Shown: positions 33,931-44,839 of the stretch, in pieces
Layout of the letters: each line of letters starts with the position of its first letter
Position numbering within the stretch: position 1 is the stretch's first letter
NCBI GenBank assembly: GCA_015183035.1
Contig: JACZZP010000001.1
Span: forward strand, 2,108,001-2,172,000
Length of the DNA stretch: 64,000 nt
Direction of reading: 5' to 3'
From: Meloidogyne chitwoodi
Lineage: Eukaryota > Nematoda > Chromadorea > Rhabditida > Meloidogynidae
Position numbers and translations under genes: made by a program
The notes under the pieces: generated by a model
Seen by the model: only the letters and a program-made list of their open reading frames with translations
What the model was told of the DNA's origin: nothing
Databases searched by the model: none

Positions 33931-35302
33931 TGGACAGAAGGCCAGCAAAATCGAAAAAGCACGGTAGTAAAATGAGCTAAAAGAGCGAAGAGTTGATTCT
34001 GCCGTTTCCGTTGAGAATTTGTTGTTTCATGCCACCCCTTTAGGAATATTTTTGAAAATTTCTATCGACCTTAACTTAGCCTGCTTTGGTCGAATTTGAA
34101 TGAAACAAAGTTAATATATATATAAAAACAAGGCAACTCACGCTAATTAATATATATATATATATAAACTAGTGAAAGCGTGCTCTACTCAGAAGTGTAG
34201 TACATGGGGAATATTAAATTACATTAATATATTTAAAAATTTGGAAAGTTAAAAAAAATTTTGGGTAAAAAATATTTTTGTGTTAAAAGCCTTGTCGGGC
34301 TTTGGGGCGCGCTGCTAGAAGTTTTAAATATTCTTGTTAAATGTGCTGGGAACCCAATGTTTGTTACACCTCGGGCCTTCGGCCCTCGCACCTTCATAAT
34401 AGTCGATTTCCCATTATCCCTATGAAATCACGCCTTTTAAATTTATTTGGCCATTTCAGTGCCACACTCAATTTGGGCACCAAAATGACTCATCAGGTAA
34501 ATGTACTTGACGAGTGTGCAATGCCCTGATTGAGTACTAGTCTAAATACAAAAAAAATAAATATATTTAAAAAATCGAAATTTTTACGAAAAAGAAACAT
34601 CCTTTGAATTTTTAAAAATACATTTATATATATTTACTATAATAAAAAGGGCATTTTTTATAAAAAAAAAATACAAAAAGCGTAGTTCAGGAAAAATACA
34701 TATATTTATATTTGGTGTACAAAATCGGTCAATAAATTGAAAAAAGTTCTATTGTAAAATATAATAAAAAAAACCAGAATTTCTTTAGATAAAATTAAAA
34801 CTTTCCGGAAAGCATAAAATATCAGAATATTTCATTCCTTGGAAAAAAAATCAGAAATAAAACTTTCGAAATAAAAAGTTAAAAACTTTCCGGAAAGAAA
34901 ACAGTCCAATATCCCCATGTTTCTTTTTTTCTCTCTCTTCCCTCCTTTCTAATGATTGTATTTACCAAGTTTTATTTTTTCTCTTTTATCTCTTCATTTT
35001 CTTACTAATTATTCCAAATATATTTTATGATAGTCGTTCGCACCAAATGCAGCATTACCTAAAAGTATTTGAAATTTTTTGATCTAATTTACCGATCAAA
35101 AAAATTTTTTTAACCGATTAAGAAAATGATTTTTCACATTTCTTGGGCAGGAAAATAACGAATTGGGCATGAATGCCAATATATAACTTAAAATCCCCCA
35201 TAGATTCATCTTAATACTAATTTGTGTTTGGGTATCATTATTTTTAGACAAAAGTTGAACAATTTAAAAGGATGAATTTTAGCTGAATATTTTTTTAAAT
35301 TA
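33931..35302. other. Spacer with simple repeats and an unassigned islet
   Basis: It contains TATATA runs (about 34115-34165). A more complex islet at 34320-34545 holds the short hairpin CGGGCCTTCGGCCC and a palindromic GTACTTGACGAG...GAGTAC. No coding potential that I trust. The islet could be a repeat or a structured non-coding RNA; I recognise neither. The rest is AT-rich flank of the BRE1 gene. Confidence 0.4.
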
Positions 35303-38300
35303 TTAAAAAAAAATAATTTTATATATTTTAGCATTACATTTTGGGCATTTTCTTCGACGATTATCATAGCGTGAACGAATACAATCAAAACAAAATACAT
35401 GATGACATTTTTCAAGTATCGCATTTTTTCGTCTAACTTTACAACTTGGACAGGTTAATGACTCCTTTAAAAATTAATTAATTAATTTTAAAAAAAAAAT
35501 TAAAAAAAACCCTCAAAATTCTATTTTCTTCTTGTATAACTTGATCAATATTTTCCAATTTTTCCATTTTCTTTGCTCTATCCAGCTTTCTTTTTAATGA
35601 ACTTTTTTCTTCTTCTAACCGTTTTATTTTGTTTGCATCAGCTTCATGGGTTGAAGCTTTTTTTATTACATTCTGAACAATTTTTTTTTTAATTTAAAAA
35701 TTAATTTAAACCTCTCTAAGTTCATTAAATTGAACATCTAAACGTTCCAATCGAAGTTTCAAATCTGTTGATAATTGGGAAAATTCAGAAGCTTTCTTTT
35801 TTAATGATTCATTGTGTTGTTCACGAATTCTAAAAATTAAAAAAAAATATTTTAATTTAATTAATTTTTTTCCTTACAATTAGTCAGAAATCATCCTATT
35901 ATTTAAAGAAATAATTTCCCTTATATTTAATTTTAAAAAAATTTTAAAATACAAGAAAAACCTCATTTCATGTTCCAAAGTACTTCTTTGTTCAATCAAA
36001 ATTCGTTCCTTTTCTTCCATTTTTTGACAAAGTAGCATTTTTGCTGCAAATTGATTTTCCATAGATTGAATCGTTTTACTTAACAAATCTTTTTCGTCTT
36101 TAATTTTTTTCTGTGCTTGAGTACTTCGAATACGTTCAGACATTAATTTAAGATTTACATCCTCTTTTTCGCGTAATTGTTCCAATAATTTTTTATTCTA
36201 AATTTTAATTATTTTTTTTTACCAAAAAAATTTCAATAAATTCCAAATAAAATTTGAAAAGAATTAAAAAAATATTTCCAAAGAAAAACCTGTTCCTGTA
36301 ATTCCTCAAAAGCTTGTCCAATAGATTCCATTTCTTGCATTAATCCATCTTCTTCTTGTTTTGCAGATTGCAATTCACGACGTAAACGTTCACTTTGTTC
36401 TTCCAAATGTTTTAATTTTCTTTTTTGTTCTTCTGTCCAAAATTTCCTTTTATCATGTAAATCGGTTCTTGCAATTTGTCTCAATTTTTCTTTAAAACGA
36501 TCACGTTCAATTCTTAAACGTTGAAGTTCTATTCCTAAATCTGCTGGAGTACAAGGACGTGAAGATACTGAATTTGATGAGTCTGGTCTGGTTGAGACAT
36601 TTGCTGGCTTATTGGCATGCTTAAAAAAGGGGGAAAAGAAGGATAAAAATGTCATCAAAAAAATAAATAATTTTGTTTAAAAAAGATCTTTCTATAAAAA
36701 AAGATCTTACATCATCCCCATTTTGACTATTTGTTGCTGAAATACATTCTTCTTTTTTAATAAATAAATCATTATTATTATTATCATTATAATCTACTAT
36801 AAAATTTGAATTTAATAAATTTTCTGGAGATGAATTATTTGAAATTTGTTGTTGTTGAATATTTGATGAATTATTTGCTGAATTTTCTTCTACTAATTTA
36901 ATAATTAAATAATTATCATTATTTAAACGTTTTTCTACTTCCACATCTTTATTGGACTAAAAATTAAAAAAAATTAATTTTTTTAATAAAACCAATTTTT
37001 AAAAATTTATTCACCAATCCACTACCCTGTGAAAATACCTTAAACTTAAACTTTAAAAAAAATTCAAAATTTTTTTTGAATTTCCACAACCTCTACCTTT
37101 GGAAATACCTCTTACCCTTAAAATTAAAAAAATATTAAAAAAAACCATATTTAATTGTTCAATTGTTTCCTGACATTTTCTCTTTAAACGAGCAACTTCT
37201 TGTTTAAGTTGAGTATTTTGAGTACTTAAAGTATTCATTAATGAATTTACTTGTTCTTGTATAGGAATAGCTTGTTCTTTAGAGATTGTATTTACTTCAT
37301 AATCTACACAAACATTTTCATATTCTTTTCTTGCCAAATTTAAATCTTGATCTAATTCACAAACTGTTTGTTGAAAACGTTCTAATGCAGTTGTTTCATC
37401 AATCTGAAGAAAAAAAATTTTTTCAAGTTATATTAGCAACAATTTTAAAACAATCATATCCAAAAATAATTTTTTTAGAAGCAAAAAAATTATTACTTAA
37501 AAAAATTATATTAACCTGCATTGAATTAATTCTATCCTCATAAAAATTTTTAAGTTGGGAATTTGCAAGTCTTAAATCTTCAATTTCTTTTCTTAAAAAA
37601 ATTGTATAAAATTAATTCAAATTAAAAAAATTAAATTTTAAAAAAATACTTTAGTAATTTACAATCCTCAAAAAGTGAAGAAAAAGAAGTCTGCAAACTT
37701 TGATATTCTATTGAATTTTTTACATCATTTTGCGAATTATATTTCATCTTTAAAAAATTTTTTTTTTTATTTTTAAAAAATTTTAATTAAAAAAAACCAT
37801 TTTACAACACTCAAGTTCAGCAGAAAGTGTTTTATTTCTTTCAGTAATTTCTTCAAGTTCTGTCAAACGATTGTTTGCCAAATCTGTTTGAATTTCCAAA
37901 TCTTGTTGTAATTCTTCTAACTAAATAATTTTAATTTTTAATAATTAAAAAAAAAACAAAAAAAACCTTTGATTTACTCAAACTAGCAACTTCTTCTTCC
38001 CCAACAACAACTCCATTTTCTACTTGTGCCAAATTTTTAATTGAAGTCTCTTGAACTTGAAGTCTCTCCTTTTTTATATACTAACAAGAAAATTTAATTA
38101 AATTATTTAAATTTTATAAAAAAAAAAGAAATACTTCTTTTTTTTAGAGTGAATATCCGCAATCTTTGTTCGAAACACTTTTTATATTTTATTAATTATT
38201 TTGTAGTCTAATATAGAAAATTAAATGTATCAATAAACATATCTGTGTGGGCATTTTTCCCATCCAGCATTTTATAATTTTATTTTTTAAATTAAAAATT

Positions 38301-40008
38301 GTGTTGATTTTATGTCTCCAAAATTTAAGTATAAAAATTTCGGACAAAATTGCGGATATTTTAACCTATAAAAATACAAAAAAATTAAAAACCTCAGCAA
38401 GTCGAAAGTCAAGTTTCTCTTCTCTTCTCATAGATTTCAATAATTGACATCGAAGGTCTTCAATTCCATTATTTAAAGTTTCCACTTTTGATTCCAATAA
38501 TGCAATTTTATCATTATAAGATGAAGACTTTATTTTAATTTTGAATTAAATAAATTAATATTTTTTAACTTAAACCTTAATATTTAAACGATGACTTTCT
38601 GTTTGCAAATCATTCAAAAGCTTCTTTTGGGAAACATTTTCTTCAAAAACTGAGGTCGCATAAGATTGTAATTCATCACTAATTTTTGGTGGTTGGTCTG
38701 AATCGTCACTAATATTAATTCTATTTTCGTTGTCACCACAATCTATTTTTGACAAAAAAATAATATTTTATTTGAATGAAAGATTTTCAAGGCGTGAGAG
38801 TTTGGGAAGAGGGGAATATTAAGATCAACACACAAACAATTAGAAAAGAAAAAGCAAAACTTTTGATATCAAATAATCGAAAAGATTAGTAGAAGCCTTT
38901 AAAAACCCCTAAAACATGTTTTACAATTATAAGATTGAACAGGCCATTTACAGGCACGCAAAAACTTGCGGACGGAAGCTTCTGAACTCAAACTTTAGCT
39001 TCAAATTTGAATATAAAATTAACTTCATGTTAAAAAATTTTTTAATGATTGAACAGTTGATCGTTTGTAAAGGCAGATGTTTTTAAACATAATTATCAGT
39101 TTCGAAATTTCGGTCAGAAAGCTTCGCCTCACCATTTAACCAACAACCTTTTTAACCCCTCATTCTCACTACTTTTAAAAATTAAATATTTTAAACCTTT
39201 TAACAAGTCACATATTCTACCATTTCTTTCACTTATTCTAGAACAAGTCAATAACAACTTTGCAATTGCCCGTTGACTAAATTCAACACGCTGCTTCATT
39301 TTATCGTCTAATTCATCACAGCTCCATTGAGCAAGTAAATTAAGAAAATGCTTTCCGTGGGATAAAGTCTCATCTAAAATTAGGAATAATAAGAATATTA
39401 CCAATTAAAAATAAACCTTTCATTTCTGTGTCTAATTGAAGTTGCGGTGTTTCTTCAGCAAATCGTTGCAATAAAAGTTGGATGTCAGCATCTAACTGCA
39501 AAATTAAAAACTTATTTGTCAGAATTTATGCGCCAAAATATATTAAAATGTTCATCAACCAATATTAATAAACTAAAATATAAGCAAGGCATAAACTCTC
39601 AACCATAAACTACATGTCACAATGGTTGAATAGAAAAAACAAAAATCCAAACCCTGTTCCAATATCTGTTAATAATACAATTGACAGCATCATCCTGCAC
39701 TTGACGATGTTCAAACTCTTCAATTCGCTTTTCTAGCTCTTGCTGAACTTTTTGTTTATACCGAAAGCGTTCACAAAGTTTGTAATGCTGGGCTCTGAGA
39801 ACACAATTTTCAATTTCTTTCTAAAATTTAATATTCAAAAATCCCACAAGTCTATAAAACATACCACACTACCAATACTGCAAATTCTAACAGGTTCAAA
39901 TTCAACAAATCTTCGCTTTTTTGTCTGTGGAGAGTCAACACGAGTTTCACTTGAACTTGGAAGTTCATCGTCATCACTATCTTCAGATGCTAAAGAACGC
40001 TTTGTCAT
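35303..40008 (-). CDS. rfp-1: BRE1-type E3 ubiquitin ligase (RNF20/RNF40 family)
   Basis: BRE1 monoubiquitinates histone H2B during transcription. The protein starts [17 protein letters not shown], with a basic [12 protein letters not shown], followed by long coiled-coil exons (for example [56 protein letters not shown] segments near 35700). It ends in a C-terminal [47 protein letters not shown] (35330-35460). The spacing Cx2C...CxHxFCx2C...CPKC and the sequence match BRE1 ([25 protein letters not shown]...RQRKCPKCN). About 15 exons. An Asn-rich insert ([20 protein letters not shown]) lies near 36850. The usual C-terminal ...F..HDFHRIY tail is replaced by AKIYKIIFF before TAA 35303-35305. An alternative small last exon is possible. 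One intron holds a MITE (38151-38361). Confidence 0.88.
38151..38361. mobile_element. MITE-like element in a BRE1 intron
   Basis: The left end GAATATCCGCAATCTTTGTT (continuing CGAAA, 38151-38175) and right end TTTCGGACAAAATTGCGGAT (continuing ATTT, 38338-38361) are inverted repeats of about 24 bp with a few mismatches, about 211 bp apart. No protein is encoded. The open frame 38247-38447 runs through it and out into the intron and is not a gene. The target duplication is not clear. Confidence 0.65.
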
Positions 40009-40797
40009 ATTAGATCACTTTGATTTATAAAGGACGGTGTTTAATGATGCTGAATAAATTGAAAATTAAATATAAAACATTTTGAGAATAAATATTAAAA
40101 AATAAATAAAAGAAGACAAAAGTCCTGCAATGACAAAAGAGATATTTTAGACGTAAATGAAGCTAAAATATATTTTTGTCAAAATTAGAAACTAATTAGC
40201 AGCTTTATCAAGAAATAAATAGAAACAGAAGCTATACAAATGGGAAATTAAATTTTTCATTATTGACCGAATTTAAAAGTTGGCGAAATGAAAGGTTTGC
40301 TAATATTTTTAAAAGTTGACAAAATGAAATATTTGTTTATTTTTCTTTCGTTTGACCAAATTCATAAAATGTTACATTTTTATTTTTGTTTTAGTTTTTA
40401 TTTATTTAACAATTTTAATTGAATTTTAAACTTTAATTTATAAAAGATATTTAATTCCAAGTTTATTTATTTCTTTTCACGTACAAGAAGGTGTAGAAAA
40501 ATATTTTCTTTTAACATTTTTGTAACAAAAAAAATTTAAAATTTTTTAAAAATTGTTTTGCGCCAATTTTAGTTTGTTTATTCAATCTTCGTAATTTATT
40601 TTTCATTTCCTCTCAATAATAATAAATTTTATTTGTCTCATTTCGTGTGTTTTTAGTTTACATATTTTTGATTTTATTAGTAAAATCGTTTTTGGATCAA
40701 AAAATTAAAATTTCTACTTTTTTAAATCTTAAAACTAGAAATACACCAATTGAAAAAAAGTTGTCTTTATTGCTTAAAGGATGTAATAATATTTTAA
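40009..40797. other. Intergenic, divergent promoters
   Basis: About 790 bp upstream of both BRE1 (minus) and the F-box-family-like fragment (plus). Two near copies of a TTAAAAGTTGACAAAATGAAA-like phrase (about 40275-40345) are seen. A TTTTTAG acceptor-like site occurs at about 40651-40656. No clear first exon for the plus-strand gene is found. Confidence 0.4.
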
Positions 40798-40813
40798 AAA
40801 ATTTTACTTATAG

Positions 40814-41463
40814 AAAATTTCTTGACTTGTTATTTAATAGGACAAGGAAGAGAAGATTTTACTTTTAAACTTCCTTTATTTCCAAAAAGCATTGATGAAC
40901 TTAAAGTTCTTCGTTTTTATTCAAACGAAATATTCAAATGTAATTTTGTATTGATCAACTTTAAAAAATTCATTTTCAATCCCGAATTAATTAAATTGCT
41001 TTTTGAAGAATATGAAATTAATATATTTAAAGTTAATTGTCAAAAGATCCGTCTTTATTTTAATAAACAACATACTCATCAGGGATGGGCAAGTTTCGGA
41101 TTTCGGAAGTTTCGGGTTTTTAGGTCAGTTTTATTTCGGATGTCGTATTTCGGTTTTTTGGACGAAATCCGAAATTTTGAAATTTTTGGAAATTTTGAAA
41201 AATTAATTAATATTAAAAATATTTAGAATTTGGAAAATTCTAAATATGTATCAAAAATTGTACCTAATATTAAATTTACTTGTTTAAATTGGCTTCCATC
41301 TGAGCTAGACATAAGAGGAGAATTAATATTTCGAAACATTACAGATGAAAGTGATATAGATAGAAGTTACAAAATTACAAATGAACATAACACAAATGTG
41401 AAATTTAATGTAACATGGTTGTACGATGATGATCCTGACCTTATTGATAAAATAATGATTTGA
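40814..41463 (+). pseudogene. Fragment resembling nematode F-box-associated family, 3' end altered by insertion
   Basis: Exon A (about 40814-41031) reads TFKLPLFPKSIDELKVLRFY, FKCNFVLINFKKFIFNPELI, KLLFEEYEINIFK. Exon B (41227-41463) reads KYVSKIVPNIKFTCLNWLPS, ELDIRGELIFRNITDESDI. The C-x-F...F-x-FNPE-x-IKLLF phrase followed by a KxVPxIxF block recalls the large, fast-evolving F-box-type families of root-knot nematodes, from memory and not verified. Exon B joins in phase through an intron 41032-41226; without splicing there is an in-frame TAG at 41224. I cannot find an F-box exon upstream, so the gene may be partial or broken. The stop TGA 41461-41463 is created by a 972-bp foldback element. 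Removing the element would extend the frame by five codons. Confidence 0.5.
41094..41174. repeat. TTCGG-rich hairpin repeat inside intron
   Basis: TTTCGGATTTCG (41094-41105) is matched by CGAAATCCGAAA (41163-41174). In between lie three more TTTCGG units. The composition is unlike the surrounding exons, so this looks like a short repeat inserted in the intron. Confidence 0.6.
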
Positions 41464-42433
41464 TTACCGGAAAATTCCTCTTCGGAAAATTCCTCTCGGA
41501 AAATTCCTCTTCAAATTTTCGGAAAATTCCTCTTTAACGGAAAATTCCTCTTTAAGCAAAATAATCGGAAAATTCCTCTTCGGAAATTCCTCTTAGAGGA
41601 AAATTCCTCTCCAAATTAAAAATTATTAAAAATTATGGTTGTTCTTTAGTATATGGGACCCGAACTCGGATCAAGTAACACATATCATTCGATTCCTCTT
41701 GTCGAGCTGAGTTCGAATATATAAATTTTATTTCTAGGAAAAATGTTTGAGCCGAGTTACAGGTCCCTGAAATTCGAAAAACCATAGGGGGGACCAAGCT
41801 CTTTTTGGTGTGAAAAATTCGTTTATACAAATGATAGCTCATTTGAAAGAACTCTTCGAAACCTATCGAATGAGACCAAAATTGTCGAAATTGAACGATT
41901 TTGAAGAAAGTTATGAAGGACCGAAGTTTGCTGGAAAACACGCCAAACTTGGACCTATTGGGAGTTTTTTATGACTTCTTCATTTGGGAGCCCATCTCTC
42001 GTTGGCTTTTGATACATGCGTTATTCTACGGCGCAAATTACAACAAAATAATTAATTAAGTGAAAATAATTGAAGTGCAGCCGCGATAATCACCTCAAAT
42101 GAGCTTACTCCCCCCTATGGTTTTTCGATATTTGGGGACCTGTAACTCGGTGAGTATTTGTCTCCTGCAAGAAATTCTTATATATTCGAACTCAGCTCGA
42201 CAAGAGGAATCGAATGATATGTGTTACTTGATCCGAGTTCGGGTCCCATATACTAAAGAACAACCATAATTTTTAATTTGGAGAGGAATTTTCCTCTAAA
42301 AAGAGGAATTTCCGAAGAGGAATTTTCCGATTATTTTGCTTAAAGAGGAATTTTCCGTTAAAGAGGAATTTTCCGAAAATTTGGAGAGGAATTTTCCGAG
42401 AGGAATTTTCCGAAGAGGAATTTTCCGGTCACC
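41462..42433. mobile_element. 972-bp foldback element with 8-bp target duplication
   Basis: It is flanked by the direct repeat AATGATTT (41454-41461 and 42434-42441). Outer arms of about 270 bp (41466 to about 41735, and about 42170-42429) are near-perfect reverse complements. They begin with about eight tandem CGGAAAATTCCTCTT units. A unique part follows, running through ATGGTTGTTCTTTAGTATAT and GGGACCCGAACTCGGATCAA to GTCGAGCTGAGTTCGAATAT. The left arm has one extra 10-bp ATTAAAAATT. Inner inverted segments (AAACCATAGGGGGGACCAAG against CCCCCCTATGGTTTTTCGAT) continue the palindrome. The core is homologous to the 18921-19512 element and shares GCTCATTTGAAAGA.CTCTTCG with 20067-20279. No transposase. 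Confidence 0.92.
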
Positions 42434-43167
42434 AATGATTTACCGATCAATTGAGTAATTTAAAATAAATATACCCGTTAATTTTAAAAGTGATTTAAAA
42501 AAGTTTGTTTAAATATTTAGTAATCTTTAATTCCATGATTTTTTATTTAACGAACTTTTGTTTTTGATTATTTCATTTTTTTGTCTTGATAAAAATTGAA
42601 TATTTATATAAACATAAAAATAACGCCCATCCATTTGTAAAGCAAAAATTTGAAAAAATAAATGCTTAAAGATTAGAAATTTTGGATGAGTAACGTGAAC
42701 TCAGAGAAATAAATATACTATTAATCTTTCTTTTTCTAATAGTAATTAGGTGAAATGCCCATAGTTTTTCTTCTTTTTAATATATGTAAATATTTAAACA
42801 AAAATTCCTCCAATAGATTTATTTCTTGTTTTTTATGATTTTTATTTTTAAAAGAAAAAGCATTCAAATATTGAAAAAAAAATATTTAAAGAATTTAAAA
42901 AAGAAACTTGAAAGTGATGAGTAAAAACCGGTCATTAAATTTCTTTTTATTAAAAACAGGAAAAATTAGATGTTTAATCACTCACAAAATAATAATAATA
43001 CATATGTGGGCACCATTTACTTTTTATATTTTTTATTAAATAAGTTTTTCTATTTAAATTTTTGAGTTACATATAAATTATTAATTGAAGATCTTTTTTT
43101 TTTTAATATTATTGAATTACTTGAATCCTCTTAAAGTACAAAAAATAAATTTATTTTAATTTAAAAA
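42434..43167. other. Intergenic
   Basis: About 730 bp of AT-rich sequence. Its first bases are the displaced 3' end of the F-box-family-like gene. Nothing else recognised. Confidence 0.4.
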
Positions 43168-44645
43168 ATGAATACATTTTTGCAACAAATAAAAATTAAA
43201 CAACAAATTCCATTTAAAAAATTATTTAAATTAATTAAACGTTTAATTTATTTAATTGCTATTGTTGTTAGTATAGATTGGTTTTTAAATAAATTAAATA
43301 AACAAAAATATTTTTATGAAATTCAAGAAGAAGAGGAAGAAGAGGAAAATAATTATTTTAATAATAATCCTAAAACTATAGGTTTAAAAAAGAAAATATT
43401 TTTATTTTTAACTTTTAATTATCTTTTAATAAATCTAAAATTTTAATTTATTTTATTTTTTCTTTTAAAATTATTTAAATATTTTTATTTTAATTTATTC
43501 CAAATTTCAAAAATAATATAAATAATTTAGAAACATTAATTAAAGAACAAAATATGGAAATATCAATAAATCCAACTGATAAACAAAAAAATTGGAAAAT
43601 TAAAGAAAATAATGAATGGCTATTTTTTACATTTGAAAAAGTTTAAAAAATTTTAAATAATTTTTTATAATTTAAAAAAGGCAAAATGTAATAAATTAAT
43701 GCTTGTAAATGGTGAAGTAAATCGTTTTTATATTTGTTATCCACCAAGAATTACTTGGAAATTAATTGAATTGGTTGGTATTAAATTAATTAAATTAAAT
43801 CTGTGCTTTTTAATTTAAAATTATTTTTAATTTTTAAGTTTTCACCAATAATTAAATTATTTACACAAATTGATATAAGTAATGCATTTATTGGAAATTT
43901 AGTAATAATTTTATAAATTAAAAAAAAAATTTATATTAATTTTTTAGGCATATTTTATAAATGGACAAAGAGATATTTTATTTGAAAAAAATTTAAAAAA
44001 AATAATGAATAATAAAAATAAATTAAGAGTTTTTACTAAAGTAAAATTTAAATTATATTTTAATTAAATTATATTTATTTATTTTAAGTTAATTAATTCA
44101 TCTTCTTCTACTAAAACTTTTTTTATTCCTGATACATTAATAAATATAGAAGTAAAGGCTTATTATACAGATAATAATTTATTTAGTAATTCAGAAAATA
44201 AAATAATTGGAATAAAAGATTTAATTGATTCTTTAGATGATTATCATCGTATTGAAATTATAAAATTTGAAATGAAATGTTAGTTTTGTAAATTAAAAGA
44301 AAATTGAAAAAAAATATTTAATTTAATTTAAAGATGTTGTAGATCCAATAATTTTTTCAATTAATATTCCAATATTTGCTTCACATATTCTTTTAAAAAT
44401 TGAAAAATTTTCTTATGAAGAATTTCGTTATTTAATTAAAAGAATGGCAAATTCATTATATTTTCCATATTTTGTAAGTTTTATTTATTTTTTAATTATT
44501 AATTTTATTTTTAATTAATTTTTAGATTGAAAGAGATAAAAATTTACAAATTATTTTTATATCTTTTATTCATAAATATTCAATGTATAAATATCATTTT
44601 TCTGATTTATTTCCTTCAAGATGGATTTTATCTGAACATATTTAA
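43168..44645 (+). CDS. Methyltransf_22/FkbM-like type II membrane protein, probably divergent
   Basis: The N-terminus has a basic leader and one membrane span (LIKRLIYLIAIVVSIDWFL), so the protein is probably a type II membrane protein of the secretory pathway. An EEEEEEE low-complexity run follows. The C-terminal third matches the nematode Methyltransf_22 (FkbM-like) domain arrangement: LIDSLDDYHRIEIIKFEMKY where relatives have ...IDILKMDIEG, then NIPIFASHILLKIEKFSYEE (relatives: LP..QILIEIH), a Tyr-rich strand, and IIFISFIHKYSMYKY (relatives: EFSFIH..CL.KY). The acidic and Gly residues of the DIEG motif are not kept (EMKY), so catalysis is doubtful. About eight exons; stop TAA 44643-44645. 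The exon boundary near 43393 is a guess. Recognition is by pattern only. Confidence 0.55.
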
Positions 44646-44839
44646 ATTAATTTTATAATAAAATTGATACTCATTTTTATTTATTATTAAAATATAAATT
44701 AATTTATCAAATTTTAAAATTAAAAAAAACTAGTATTTTAATTAAAGGTATTGTGAGCAATAATTAATTAATTCTTTTTTAGATTTTTCAAGTTAAAAAA
44801 TAAAAAAATAACAAAACAAAAAATCAACAAATAAATAAT

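Noticed and set aside
38247..38447. 66-residue + strand frame in the BRE1 gene
   Set aside because: It spans part of the intronic MITE and continues into BRE1 antisense; no start context or family signal.
41466..41620. CRISPR-like array of CGGAAAATTCCTC units
   Set aside because: Units are adjacent with few or no spacers, are mirrored in inverted orientation at the other end of the element, and the genome is eukaryotic.
41633..41941. 102-residue minus-strand frame
   Set aside because: It lies wholly within the foldback element and consists of its inverted-repeat sequence. No transposase motif (DDE or zinc finger) is seen.
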